DNA of 64,000 nt from Chromohalobacter moromii (GCF_023091865.1 NZ_JAHXDI010000003.1:62001-126000), one strand, 5' to 3'; positions 8,966-18,477 are shown, counted from the first letter of the stretch. Translations and numbers: made by a program. The notes: generated by a model from the letters alone, not told the origin.

Positions 8966-10566
8966 AAAATCAAAAAGATGCGGATGTCATCATTTCAGGG
9001 GGCGGCCCCGTCGGCATGGGGCTGGCAATCGAGCTGGGCCAGCGCGGCATCGACGTACTGGTGATCGAAAAACATCCGTCGCCGCAGCGCGTTCCCAAGG
9101 GACAGAACCTGACGCAACGCACGATGGAACATTTTCGCGCCTGGGGCGCCGAATCCGAACTGCGCGCGGCCCGCACCGTGCCGGCCGGCTTCGGGATCGG
9201 CGGATTGACCAGCTACGGCACGCTGCTGGGCGATTATCACTACGACTGGATGAAGCGCGAACTCGTCCACTCCTATTACGGCGCCGATAACGAGCGGTTG
9301 CCGCAATACGCCACCGAGGACGTCCTGCGAGCCCGGGCGGCTTCGCTGGACAGCGTGACGCTGCTGACCCGGCGGGAAGTGCGTGATGTTCACGAGGATG
9401 CGGAAGGCGTAAGTGTCACGGTTCACGACCGCACCGACGGTACGGAGGCGACATTCCGCGCCGCCTATGCGGTCGGCGCGGATGGCAGCCGGTCGGTGGT
9501 GCGCGAATCAGCTGGACTGACCCAGACCGTCTTCGACCACGACCGCTTGATGGTCCTACTGGTCTTCCAGTCCGATACGCTGCATCGCGCTCTGCTGGAC
9601 AAGCATCCCGGCAAGAGCTTTTTCAATGTCCTGCACCCGGATCTCCAGGGCTACTGGATGTTCTTCGGGCGCGTCGATTTGGAAGGCGAGTTTTTCTTTC
9701 ATGCGCCGGTTCCCGACGGCGAAGACCCGGAGACCTTCGACTTCCAGGGATACGTCGAACGCGCTGTCGGCCAGACCATTGACATGGAGATCCGCCATCG
9801 CGGGTACTGGGATTGTCGCGTCGCCATCGCCGACCGTTATGGCAGCGGACGAACGTTCATTGCGGGGGACGCCGCGCATAACCACCCTCCCTACGGGGGG
9901 TACGGGATCAATACAGGCTTCGAGGATGCCCGTAACCTTGGCTGGAAGCTCACTGCGCGCCTCAAAGGCTGGGGTGGTCCCGAGCTGCTGGCCTCCTACG
10001 ATACCGAGCGCCGACCTGTCTTCTGGTCCACGGCGAAGGACTTCATCGAGAAATCCATCGAGACCGACCGCGACTTCTTGGCAACCTACGATCCGGCCAC
10101 CGACCTTGCCGAATTCAAGGCCGTCTGGTCCGCCCGGGCGCGTGGCGCGGTTAACGAGGTCGGCGACTTCCAGCCCAACTACCGTGGGTCTCACATCGTG
10201 GCCGGCCCTCGGGACGGTGCCGCCAGCGCGAAGGGAGCGCACAGCTTCACCGCCCGGCCGGGGTATCACCTCGCGCCACGGGCGCTTCCCGAGGGCGGCA
10301 CGACCCACGACCGGCTCGGCTCGGGGTTCTCGCTGATCGCACTCGGACAGGCCAGCGCCGCGGCACGTTTTGCCGAGGACGCGGCCCGGTTGCATATTCC
10401 CTTGACGGTCATCGAAAGCGCTGCCCCGGGAGAGGAGGATGAAACGGCCGACTACGGCGCATCGCTCATCCTCGTGCGTCCCGATCAGTTCGTGGCCTGG
10501 GCCGGCGACACGATACCTAGTGATCTCGATGCAAACGACATACTGAAGTTAGCGATCGGCGCCTGA
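8962..10566 (+). CDS. FAD-dependent aromatic monooxygenase, substrate unknown
   Basis: Class A flavoprotein hydroxylase of the FAD_binding_3 family, 534 residues. The N-terminal Rossmann motif ISGGGPVGMGLAIELGQRG is at about 11-29; the AVGADGSRSVVR motif (near 170) and the second FAD motif TFIAGDAAHNHPPYGGYGINTGFEDARNL (near 300-325) follow, with a thioredoxin-like C-terminal extension typical of phenol/MhpA-type hydroxylases. It overlaps the IclR gene by ATGA. It is clearly not a second PobA. Co-transcription with a transporter and regulator makes a complete uptake-and-hydroxylation module for one unidentified aromatic acid. Confidence 0.85.
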   Translation: MKNQKDADVIISGGGPVGMGLAIELGQRGIDVLVIEKHPSPQRVPKGQNLTQRTMEHFRAWGAESELRAARTVPAGFGIGGLTSYGTLLGDYHYDWMKRELVHSYYGADNERLPQYATEDVLRARAASLDSVTLLTRREVRDVHEDAEGVSVTVHDRTDGTEATFRAAYAVGADGSRSVVRESAGLTQTVFDHDRLMVLLVFQSDTLHRALLDKHPGKSFFNVLHPDLQGYWMFFGRVDLEGEFFFHAPVPDGEDPETFDFQGYVERAVGQTIDMEIRHRGYWDCRVAIADRYGSGRTFIAGDAAHNHPPYGGYGINTGFEDARNLGWKLTARLKGWGGPELLASYDTERRPVFWSTAKDFIEKSIETDRDFLATYDPATDLAEFKAVWSARARGAVNEVGDFQPNYRGSHIVAGPRDGAASAKGAHSFTARPGYHLAPRALPEGGTTHDRLGSGFSLIALGQASAAARFAEDAARLHIPLTVIESAAPGEEDETADYGASLILVRPDQFVAWAGDTIPSDLDANDILKLAIGA

Positions 10567-10581
10567 AAATAGCGAGTAAGC

Positions 10582-10609
10582 GACAGGGAATCCCTTCGGC
10601 TTCCCTGTC
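10582..10609. terminator. Bidirectional hairpin between convergent genes
   Basis: Perfect 9-bp stem GACAGGGAA / TTCCCTGTC with a 10-nt loop, between the convergent monooxygenase and LysR stops. It can serve either strand; T tracts are weak. Confidence 0.6.
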
Positions 10610-10614
10610 ATGCT

Positions 10615-11847
10615 CTAGTTCGCGCCGTCTCCATTAGCGCTATCAACCGCGAACCGCTGTGCCAAGCCGTCGGCGAACTTCTGTTGAGCGAAATTCAACC
10701 CTCCGCTGCGCCGGTAGGTGATACCAATCCGGCGGCGATTGTCCGGCAACGTCACCGGCACACGCACCAATCCCGCCGGCAGCGCCCTGACTTTACGCGG
10801 TGAGTAGAGCAATAACGCCAGGCTCTGACTTTCGCGCACCATGCTTTCGGCCAAATGAAACGTCACGATTTCACATGGCTGAACGGGGGGCGTTTGTCCG
10901 ATGTCCAGGAAAAGAGACTCGAAATAGGTACGTATCGGTGTCCCCGTCGGCGCCACGATCCAAGTCTGAAGTGCCAAGTCTTCCATCGATACGAATTGTC
11001 GGGCACAAGGATGATCCGAGCGCGCCAGCACCGTGATTTCTTCTTCGGAAAGCGGTATTTCGACTAGCTCATCGTCTTCGCCAAACTCGCGTAACAAACC
11101 GACGACTAGATCGATTTCGCCACGGCGAAGCGCATCCGTAAGCATCACATAGCTACCGGTCAACGCCGATAAATGCAGTTGAGGATACGCTACCAGCAAT
11201 TCGCCGAAGACTTGAGTGATTCTTTCCTGTTCACAGAACGGGGTCATCCCTACCGCCACGCGTCCAGTCACCTCGCCGGCCAGCCGATCGAGCCGTTCAT
11301 TGAGCGGTAGCATCAGGGCACGCAGCCGATTGCGTAACGCCGACAATCTTTCCGCCACGGGCTCGGCCCGCAGGCCGCCGCCCGTACGTTGAAACAACGA
11401 AACTCCCAGCCTCACGGACAAGGCACCGAGTGTACGACTGACATGCGACTGAGAGGTACCGAGCACACCGGCCGCCACAGTGGCCTTACCCGTCTGCACC
11501 ACAGCCGATACGCAATCAAGGTCAGCCCACGTCACATCGAAAGGCAGGGGCAAAGTGGTCAGCCCAGCGCCGAGTAATGCCTCACGCTCACGCCTCAGCT
11601 CCGCCACTAGGCGAGCACAATGTTGACGCACGACCTCGCCCTCGGGCGTCGGTTCCGCCCCACTCCAACCGCGTTGAAACAAGCTTATGGACAACGTCGA
11701 TTCGGCACGATGAATAGTTCGCGAAAGGCTGCTTTGGCTGATATTGAGCGCCTGGGCAGCCCGGGAAAAACCCCGTTGCTCGGCAACGGCCAGAATGGCA
11801 CGCACCTCACGGATGGAAAGACGGGGTGACACCTCAGCGTGCGACAT
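10615..11847 (-). CDS. LysR-family regulator with two tandem HTH domains (first copy)
   Basis: The 410-residue protein is about 100 residues longer than a usual LysR regulator because two LysR-type winged helices are present: about 11-70 (VRAILAVAEQRGFSRAAQALNISQSSLSRTI) and about 108-165 (LDCVSAVVQTGKATVAAGVLGTSQSHVSRTL), followed by one substrate-binding domain (about 195-400). ATG 11847 follows AGGAGGTGCGAGA; longer in-frame starts overlap the divergent reductase gene. It is divergent from the reductase/Rieske pair, so it probably controls them. A second tandem-HTH LysR is at 18478. Confidence 0.85.
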   Translation of the reverse strand: MSHAEVSPRLSIREVRAILAVAEQRGFSRAAQALNISQSSLSRTIHRAESTLSISLFQRGWSGAEPTPEGEVVRQHCARLVAELRREREALLGAGLTTLPLPFDVTWADLDCVSAVVQTGKATVAAGVLGTSQSHVSRTLGALSVRLGVSLFQRTGGGLRAEPVAERLSALRNRLRALMLPLNERLDRLAGEVTGRVAVGMTPFCEQERITQVFGELLVAYPQLHLSALTGSYVMLTDALRRGEIDLVVGLLREFGEDDELVEIPLSEEEITVLARSDHPCARQFVSMEDLALQTWIVAPTGTPIRTYFESLFLDIGQTPPVQPCEIVTFHLAESMVRESQSLALLLYSPRKVRALPAGLVRVPVTLPDNRRRIGITYRRSGGLNFAQQKFADGLAQRFAVDSANGDGAN

Positions 11848-11985
11848 TCTCGCACCTCCTGGCGGCTGGTTTTTCACTATATCAAAAACGCAAAGCGCTA
11901 TTTCACCTTCGCATGAGACGGCCATGACGCTTTCACCTAACGTCAGAAAGACCTGACTATCTTGGCAACCGAGTGAGGAGACAAC

Positions 11986-12960
11986 ATGCCTGACAAATAT
12001 AAAACGGCGGTGGTGCTCGAGCGACGCGAGCTGACCGAGCATATAAGTGAAATCACTCTAGGCTTAGCCGACGACTCACCCTTGCCGGCGTCCCGAGCCG
12101 GTGCGCATGTCGAGCTACGTTTCGGTGGGCAAGAAGGTCGATTTTTGCGTCATTACTCACTTATCGGCCCACTCGATCTCACCAGCACCCATGAGCCTTT
12201 CTGGCGCATCGCGGTTCAACGTGAAAACCGCCGTCGAGGCTCCGATTACATTCACCGGCATTTCAGGGCTGGCACTAACGTACTGATATCTCCCGCGCTC
12301 AGCCCCTTTCGGCTGACTTCCGATGATGGCCCCGCTTTGCTTATCGCCGGCGGTATCGGCATTACCGCAATCCTCCCCATGCTGCGCTCCTGCGTGATGC
12401 GCCGACGCGATGTCCACATGCTCTATGTCGGGCGCAGCCGTGAGGCCATGGCCTATGTCGAGGAAGCCGAGGCGCTGGGGGGCGACGCCGTCACCGTGCA
12501 TGACGCCACGACGCTCGGAGGTAGGCCCAATCTCGACGCATTGCTCGCTCAGCAGCCCACCAATACCACCGCCTATGTGTGCGGCCCGCCGGCATTGATC
12601 GACGGCACCCGCCAAGCAGCGCAACGATTGGGATGGGCGCCGGAACGCGTGCGTCACGAGATATTCAATGCCGCCCACAAGGCCGAGGACCGTGCCGTCA
12701 CGGTGCAGACCCGAAGCGGTACGCAGATTCCCGTCTCACCCGGCCATACCTTGTTGGAAGCACTCGAAGCGGCCGGTGCCGAGACCTTTTCGGACTGCCG
12801 CCGCGGAGAGTGTGGCCTGTGCATCACCCCGGTCAGCAGCGTCGATACTGACATCGACCATCGCGACCGTTTTCTCACCCCCGATCAGAAACGGAGCAAT
12901 CGGCAAATCGCCTTGTGCTGCTCTCGTCCGCGTTCGGGATCGATTGCACTCGATATCTGA
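11986..12960 (+). CDS. VanB-like oxygenase reductase
   Basis: Electron-transfer reductase for the Rieske oxygenase encoded directly downstream. The 324 residues show the flavin motif RHYSL (55-59), GGIGITAIL (122-130), CGPPAL (199-204) and a C-terminal plant-type [2Fe-2S] domain with C271, C276, C279 and C311, spacing nearly identical to VanB in this window. The reductase precedes the oxygenase here, opposite to vanAB. Likely part of an O-demethylase for a methoxylated aromatic acid other than vanillate; the substrate is inferred from neighbours only. Confidence 0.88.
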   Translation: MPDKYKTAVVLERRELTEHISEITLGLADDSPLPASRAGAHVELRFGGQEGRFLRHYSLIGPLDLTSTHEPFWRIAVQRENRRRGSDYIHRHFRAGTNVLISPALSPFRLTSDDGPALLIAGGIGITAILPMLRSCVMRRRDVHMLYVGRSREAMAYVEEAEALGGDAVTVHDATTLGGRPNLDALLAQQPTNTTAYVCGPPALIDGTRQAAQRLGWAPERVRHEIFNAAHKAEDRAVTVQTRSGTQIPVSPGHTLLEALEAAGAETFSDCRRGECGLCITPVSSVDTDIDHRDRFLTPDQKRSNRQIALCCSRPRSGSIALDI

Positions 12961-12989
12961 AAGATAAAAAGATAAAGGAGCTAACTGCC

Positions 12990-14102
12990 ATGACCCACGC
13001 TAGCCAAGCGATACCGCTCAACGACGAAGCCATTTTCGACGCCATGCCCATGGAAGAAGGTGGCCAATTCGCCAATCATGCCACGCCCCTGATTCGTAAC
13101 TGCTGGTATGTGTGCGCGCGGCGCGATGAAGTGGGCCGCACGCCTATCTCACGCCGCCTTCTCGACACGGATGTGGTCATGTACCGCACCCAAAGCGGCC
13201 AGCCGGTAGCCATGCATAATCGCTGTCCGCACCGTGCCTTTCCCCTAGTGAAAGGCCGGGTGGAGGGCGACCGGCTGGTGTGCGGTTATCACGGCATGGA
13301 GTTCGAACCCGATGGGCTATGCGCGCACCTGCCCGCGGTTTCTCATGTACCCGCCAACGCCTGTGTCCAGACCTATCCCATCGCCGATCGCGGCCCATTG
13401 ACGTGGATCTGGATGGGAGATCCCAACCTGGCCGACGAAGCCTTGATCCCCGAGCTGCCCTGGCTGGCCTCTTCCGAGTGGGGTACCGTTACCGGCGACT
13501 TTCATATCAAAGCCGACTATGTGTCGATGCACGAAAACCTCATCGACCAGACACATTTCCCTTTCTTGCATCCGGGCACAGTGGGGACACCTGAATACGC
13601 ACGCGCCAGCATGGAAGCTTCCACCGAGGGTAATCAGGTAGCGATCACCCGCCGCCTGGACAACGCGCCACCCCCGGGTATTTACGGTAAACCAGCCGAT
13701 ATCATGCACAAGAATGTCGACCGCACCTCTGAGGCGCGGTTCGCCTCACCTGCTGTACATACGGCTCATGCCAAGATCTTCGATACTCAACCGGACGCCG
13801 GCAAACCATCGGTGTATGGCTATTACATCACGCATTGCTTCACGCCCGAGTCCAATCACTCCATCCACTACTGGTGGTTCAATTCCCGGGACTATCGCAT
13901 TGACGACACAGATACCGATGACTTCCTGAGAGAGGCCAGCACACAAGCGTACTATGAAGATGTCGAGGCACTGGAATGGATCATGGACGTCGTTCTCAGC
14001 GACAAAGAAGCCCAGCAATTCGAGCTGAGTTTCGCGCCCGACAAGCCTGGTTTGATGGCGAGACGGATCATGCATCGTCTGGCAATGGCGGAGCGCGGTT
14101 GA
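12990..14102 (+). CDS. Rieske non-heme iron oxygenase, VanA-like O-demethylase candidate
   Basis: Terminal oxygenase of 370 residues. Rieske ligands are C79/H81 and C98/H101 (RCPHR, CGYHG); the mononuclear iron site is HENLIDQTHFPFLH with H189 and H194. ATG 12990 follows AAAGGAG; the longer frame from 12915 overlaps the reductase gene. The N-terminus is about 30 residues longer than VanA and the two proteins clearly differ. Its reductase precedes it, and a formaldehyde dehydrogenase, TRAP importer and gallate operon lie nearby. This context fits demethylation of syringate or 3-O-methylgallate, but sequence alone does not prove the substrate. Confidence 0.85.
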   Translation: MTHASQAIPLNDEAIFDAMPMEEGGQFANHATPLIRNCWYVCARRDEVGRTPISRRLLDTDVVMYRTQSGQPVAMHNRCPHRAFPLVKGRVEGDRLVCGYHGMEFEPDGLCAHLPAVSHVPANACVQTYPIADRGPLTWIWMGDPNLADEALIPELPWLASSEWGTVTGDFHIKADYVSMHENLIDQTHFPFLHPGTVGTPEYARASMEASTEGNQVAITRRLDNAPPPGIYGKPADIMHKNVDRTSEARFASPAVHTAHAKIFDTQPDAGKPSVYGYYITHCFTPESNHSIHYWWFNSRDYRIDDTDTDDFLREASTQAYYEDVEALEWIMDVVLSDKEAQQFELSFAPDKPGLMARRIMHRLAMAERG

Positions 14103-14151
14103 TACATCATCCCTTCGGCAAAAACCACACTTATTGCCGAGCATTGCCGAA

Positions 14152-14178
14152 AGGACTGGGTAGCCGCTACCCAGTCCT
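14152..14178. terminator. Hairpin between convergent Rieske and fdhA genes
   Basis: Perfect 12-bp stem AGGACTGGGTAG / CTACCCAGTCCT with a 3-nt loop. It sits between convergent ends; no strong T tract follows on either strand, but position and strength suggest a shared terminator. Confidence 0.6.
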
Positions 14179-14215
14179 GTTCATATTCACTCTGGCAATT
14201 TTCACATCAGTATCT

Positions 14216-15403
14216 TCACGCCGCGCCAAGTAGCCCATGTGGGTCCAGCACGAACTTGCTGGCCACGCCGGCATCGAACTGCTGATAGCCCTGCGGTGCG
14301 TCTTCAAGCGAGATGACCTGGGCATTGACAATCTCGGCGATGTTGAGTCGCCCGTGCAGGATCGCCTGCATCAACTGGCGGTTGTACTGCACCACCGGCG
14401 TCTGCCCGGTGTGGAAGGAATGTCCCTTGGCCCAGCCCAGGCCGAAGCGCAGGCTGAGATTGCCGCTCTGGGCCGCCTTCTCGGTGGCGCCGGGGTCCTC
14501 GGTGACATAGAGGCCAGGGATGCCGATCGAGCCGGCTTCGCGTGTCACTTCCATCATCTGATTGAGCACCACCGCCGGTTGCTCCTTGCCGCCATGGCCC
14601 ACGGCCTCGAAGCCGACGGCGTCGATGGCACTGTCGACCTTCGGCTCGCCCACCACGGCGGCGATCATCTCGCCCAGGCGATCGTGGCGGCTCAAGTCGA
14701 TGGGTTCGAAGCCCATCTTGCGGGCGTGTTCCAGGCGCTGCTGGTTGAAGTCCCCGATCATGACCACCGCGGCCCCCAGCAGGTGCGCCGATGCCGCCGC
14801 GGCAAGCCCGACCGGGCCGGCCCCTGCGACATAGACCGTCGAGCCCGCGCCTACCTTGGCATTCAAGGCACCATGGAAGCCGGTCGGCAGGATATCGCTC
14901 AACATCGTCAGGTCGCGGATCCTGTCCATCGCCTGGTCGCGATCCGGAAACTTGAGCAAATTGAAGTCCGCGTACGGCACCATGACATAGTGCGCTTGAC
15001 CGCCGACCCAACCGCCCATGTCGACGTAGCCATACGCCCCGCCGGCACGATCATCATTGACGTGCAGACACAGCCCGGTATGTCCTTCCTTGCAGGTGCG
15101 GCAACGCCCACAAGCGACATTGAACGGCACCGAGACCAGGTCCCCGATGTCGAGGAATTCGACGTCCTTGCCCTTCTCGATGACCTCGCCGGTGATTTCG
15201 TGGCCCAATACCATTCCCGCTGGCGCGGTCGTGCGTCCGCGCACCATATGCTGGTCGGACCCGCAGATGTTGGTGGAAACCACCTTGAGGATCACGCCAT
15301 GCTCAATGGTCTTGCCACTAGGCGCTTCCATCTTGGGATAGGCAATGTCCTGAACTTCGACCTCGCCGGGTCCGGTATAGACGACACCACGATTATTAGC
15401 CAT
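14216..15403 (-). CDS. fdhA: Glutathione-independent formaldehyde dehydrogenase
   Basis: Zinc-dependent NAD+ enzyme oxidising formaldehyde to formate. The 395-residue length matches Pseudomonas putida FdhA (~398). Catalytic zinc residues are C47 (NICGSDQH), H68 (GHE) and D170; structural zinc cysteines are C98, C101, C104 and C112. The nucleotide motif GAGPVGLAAA is near 195-205. ATG 15403 follows AGAGGTCGAAA. It is convergent with the Rieske oxygenase and probably detoxifies the formaldehyde made by both Rieske O-demethylases in this window. Confidence 0.93.
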   Translation of the reverse strand: MANNRGVVYTGPGEVEVQDIAYPKMEAPSGKTIEHGVILKVVSTNICGSDQHMVRGRTTAPAGMVLGHEITGEVIEKGKDVEFLDIGDLVSVPFNVACGRCRTCKEGHTGLCLHVNDDRAGGAYGYVDMGGWVGGQAHYVMVPYADFNLLKFPDRDQAMDRIRDLTMLSDILPTGFHGALNAKVGAGSTVYVAGAGPVGLAAAASAHLLGAAVVMIGDFNQQRLEHARKMGFEPIDLSRHDRLGEMIAAVVGEPKVDSAIDAVGFEAVGHGGKEQPAVVLNQMMEVTREAGSIGIPGLYVTEDPGATEKAAQSGNLSLRFGLGWAKGHSFHTGQTPVVQYNRQLMQAILHGRLNIAEIVNAQVISLEDAPQGYQQFDAGVASKFVLDPHGLLGAA

Positions 15404-15486
15404 TTTCGACCTCTCTCGCTGCGAATGAGCCGATACCGCACCCGGTATCGGCATGCCGGGACCAGCGCCCATTTACCGCGAGGCAT

Positions 15487-16791
15487 CTAGTCCATCATCG
15501 TATCGGGCAGGAAAAGCACGATTTCGGGGAAGACGATCAACAGCCCGATGGCCGCGATCATCATCAACCAAAACGGCATGACACCCTTGAAGATGTCACG
15601 TAATGGCACATTGGGCGCCACGGATTTAACGATGAAAACGTTCACGCCCACGGGCGGACTGATGAGCCCCATCTCCAGCGTCAACACGACAACGACACCG
15701 AACCAAATCGGGTCGAACCCCAGTTGAGTAATCACCGGAAAGAAGATCGGCATGGTCAACACCAGCATCGCGAAGCCTTCCAGGAAGCACCCCAACACCA
15801 GGTAGCAGGCCAAGATTATGAGCAGGATCCCATAAGGCCCAATATCCAAGTGCATCAGGAAATCGCCCAGCGCTTGCGGAATATGACTCAAGGCCAGAAA
15901 GGGATTGAGCATGTGCGCAGCGATCAGAATCAGCATCACGGTGGCCGTGGTGGTGATCGAGCTTTGCGCCGCGCGCCAAAACGCGGCCAGCGTCAACTTG
16001 CGCATGCCCGCACCGAAGGCCACCGTCAAACCAGCGCCTACGGCCGCCGCCTCGACAGGAGAAAAGATCCCGCTATAGATGCCACCGATCGTCAACAGAA
16101 TGATGATCAAAATCGGCGTCGCCCCAAGCAGCCCCTGCTGTTTTTCCCGCCATGAGGTCTTGGGCCCTGAGGGGGCAAGAACCGGCTTGATGGTGGCCAA
16201 TATCATGATCAAGATGACGAACAGAAGGCATAGCATGATGCCGGGCAGTACGCCCGCCAGAAACAGCCGCCCAATGGACTGCTGCGTCAGGATGGCGTAG
16301 ATCACGAAACCGGTTGAGGGTGGGATGAGGATGCCAAGCGTCCCGCCTGCAGCCACCGAGCCCGTCGAGAGCTTGGCACTATAGTTGTATCGTTCCATCT
16401 CGCTGAGCGAGACACGGCCCATGGTCAAGGCCGAGGCCACCGATGAACCGCATAATGCGGCAAAACCCGCGCAGCCCACTACCGTGGCCGACGCCAGCCC
16501 GCCGCGTACGGAACCGATGAGCGCATAAGCGGCGTCATACAACTTACGGCTCATTCCCGCCTCAGTGGCGACATTCCCCATTAGGATGAAGAGTGGAACG
16601 ACGATCAATTCAGCGTTAGAAGCAATGGTGAAGGTTTCGCTGACCAACAAGCTCAGGGCGGAATTGAAACTGTCCAGGAGCGTGACACCGCCGAAGCCCA
16701 CAGCGAAGATGGCAAATGCAACGGGGATCCTCAACACCAGCAGCAACAATAACGCCACGATACCTAGGAAGCCGATCAACTCGGTATTCAT
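15487..16791 (-). CDS. dctM: TRAP transporter large permease
   Basis: Inner-membrane 12-TM TRAP permease, 434 residues, hydrophobic throughout, with the DctM signatures GCAGFAALCGSSVASALTMG and AAGGTLGILIPPSTGFVIYA. Its start overlaps the small-subunit stop by 4 nt, and it is third in the dctP-dctQ-dctM order. Given the adjacent O-demethylase and gallate genes, the substrate is probably a methoxylated or hydroxylated benzoate. Confidence 0.93.
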   Translation of the reverse strand: MNTELIGFLGIVALLLLLVLRIPVAFAIFAVGFGGVTLLDSFNSALSLLVSETFTIASNAELIVVPLFILMGNVATEAGMSRKLYDAAYALIGSVRGGLASATVVGCAGFAALCGSSVASALTMGRVSLSEMERYNYSAKLSTGSVAAGGTLGILIPPSTGFVIYAILTQQSIGRLFLAGVLPGIMLCLLFVILIMILATIKPVLAPSGPKTSWREKQQGLLGATPILIIILLTIGGIYSGIFSPVEAAAVGAGLTVAFGAGMRKLTLAAFWRAAQSSITTTATVMLILIAAHMLNPFLALSHIPQALGDFLMHLDIGPYGILLIILACYLVLGCFLEGFAMLVLTMPIFFPVITQLGFDPIWFGVVVVLTLEMGLISPPVGVNVFIVKSVAPNVPLRDIFKGVMPFWLMMIAAIGLLIVFPEIVLFLPDTMMD

Positions 16792-17315
16792 AAATCTTCT
16801 TCCCCGTGAGGAGCTGGATAGCGATTCCGGGGACTCAACAAAGTAGTCACAATTCGCGCGAACATGGCAAGAGCCGTCAAAAAGGCGAAGAAGGCGACAG
16901 CGTATTGAAAAGGCCCCTTAGGGATACCGATAATATTACTACTCAAATTCAAAAGCTCTGAGATTTCAGCCGCGCCAATCATGGTGTAACCGATGGCGGT
17001 AAAGATGGCGCACCCAATGACCCATCCAGCGATATCCAGAAAGAAATTCATCTTTCTTGGAAACTTGTCTTCGAAAATATCGACGGCAATATTGCCGCCT
17101 TGCTTATCACAGAGAGCCATACCGCCGAACACGACAATCACCATCGTCATTTCCGACAAATCCTGTGCTCCCGTCAAGGGAAAGCCGAAAAGCCGTCCCG
17201 TCACGTCTACCAGTGTCACGAGAACGATAAAGATCAATGCCAGTGTGCCGATGATGCTGGATAGGCTTACGAGCCTATCCAGCATGCGGGTCACATGCGT
17301 GAGTATGTGACTCAT
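16788..17315 (-). CDS. dctQ: TRAP transporter small permease
   Basis: Small 4-TM TRAP subunit of 175 residues. Hydrophobic helices lie near 14-34, 50-70, 88-110 and 130-150, and VTGRLFGFPLTGAQDLSEM is the DctQ motif region. A GTG at 17333 overlaps the dctP stop; ATG 17315 with an upstream GGAGTGAG is preferred. It pairs with the downstream DctM. Confidence 0.9.
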   Translation of the reverse strand: MSHILTHVTRMLDRLVSLSSIIGTLALIFIVLVTLVDVTGRLFGFPLTGAQDLSEMTMVIVVFGGMALCDKQGGNIAVDIFEDKFPRKMNFFLDIAGWVIGCAIFTAIGYTMIGAAEISELLNLSSNIIGIPKGPFQYAVAFFAFLTALAMFARIVTTLLSPRNRYPAPHGEEDL

Positions 17316-17322
17316 ATCAGGC

Positions 17323-18318
17323 TCACTCCCCACGCATGGCGTCTAGCACACTTTCTGTACCTTTTTCCGCCAAACGCTGCTTGCGAAACTCATCGGCGAT
17401 CTTTTCAAACTTCGCTATTTCCTCATCGCTGAGTTCAATCACTTCATTATCAGAATCTTCGCGTATCTTCTTCAACGTTTCATTGGCGCGGGCATTCCAG
17501 CCTTGCTCACCGCTTCGTGACAACTCTTTGCCGCTATTGTCATCGATTGCCTTTTTGAACTCATCGGAGAGACTATCGTATTTATTTTGATTCATGGCCA
17601 AATAGAACATGATATGACCCAATGGCGCGCCCACCGAGTAGACATTGGCGACTTCATCGAGTTTGAAGTCATTGACGGCGCTGGCACCGGTCACCAACCC
17701 ATCTATCAAGCCCGTCTGGAGCGAGTTGTAAACCTCCCCAGCAGGCATTTGCACGGGAGTGCCGCCATAAGCATCGACCAGTGCCGCCGTCATTTCTCCA
17801 GAGACACGAATCTTCAAGCCCTCGAGATCTTCCGGTGTATGAATTTCTTCATCTTTCATGATGAAAATACTTGGCTCGCTCGTCCAAAGCGCGAGCGGTT
17901 TAGTTCCTGGAAACTCACTTTTAAGTTGGTCGTCATAGGCATTCCACAGCATGTCATAGCCATGCATCCCATCGGGAATCGCACCCGGCATTTCGACAAC
18001 CATGGACTTCTTGAACTGTGATGAGGTGTATCCGGGGATCCCCCAAGCAATATCGGCGACACCCTGCAAGACACGCGGATATTGTTCCTTGGGCCCCGAG
18101 CCCAGCTCCCCGCCAGGATATACTTTGACTTCCAGCTCGCCGTCAGTCTGCTCCTCGACGCCTTCTTTGAAGGGATAAACAATGGAACTGTTGACGACAT
18201 GAGCAGGTGAAACGAAGTGAGCAAGTTTCAAGGTTTCTGAGGCATTGGCACCTGCGCTGACAGCCATTGCCACGCCAGCCGTCAGCGTTAGCAGGGTACG
18301 GTTTCTTAACGTTTTCAT
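17323..18318 (-). CDS. dctP: TRAP transporter solute-binding protein (DctP family)
   Basis: Periplasmic receptor, 331 residues, with a signal peptide (about 1-26, cleavage after GANA) and the DctP-fold segments LKLAHFVSPAHVVN and LEGLKIRVSGEM (the conserved ligand-contacting Arg region). It contains no cysteine, unlike the three mandelate/pca-linked DctPs in this window. It is the first gene of a dctPQM operon with 5-TRAP-like order. The ligand is unknown; the neighbourhood points to an aromatic carboxylate. Confidence 0.92.
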   Translation of the reverse strand: MKTLRNRTLLTLTAGVAMAVSAGANASETLKLAHFVSPAHVVNSSIVYPFKEGVEEQTDGELEVKVYPGGELGSGPKEQYPRVLQGVADIAWGIPGYTSSQFKKSMVVEMPGAIPDGMHGYDMLWNAYDDQLKSEFPGTKPLALWTSEPSIFIMKDEEIHTPEDLEGLKIRVSGEMTAALVDAYGGTPVQMPAGEVYNSLQTGLIDGLVTGASAVNDFKLDEVANVYSVGAPLGHIMFYLAMNQNKYDSLSDEFKKAIDDNSGKELSRSGEQGWNARANETLKKIREDSDNEVIELSDEEIAKFEKIADEFRKQRLAEKGTESVLDAMRGE

Positions 18319-18477
18319 TCTGGCGTCTCCCGACTTTTATTAAACTTTAGTCTTGTTTTCCCTCCGTTTTCGCACAAAAACACATAAGGAAACGGAGCCT
18401 TAAAGCACCGTACCCGGCCCTCAGTCACAGCAACAAATTCAAATCACGTGCTTGGGTATACGTTTTTGCTATCCCGG

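Noticed and set aside
14237-15490. Long plus-strand ORF (417 codons) opposite fdhA
   Set aside because: It is antisense to a gene with full zinc-site conservation; its translation has no recognisable domain and reflects GC-rich codon bias.
18458-18472. AT-N11-AT motif (ATACGTTTTTGCTAT) upstream of the dctP at 17323 as a LysR box
   Set aside because: The arms are not properly symmetrical and differ from the galB box, so the match to such a loose rule is not convincing.
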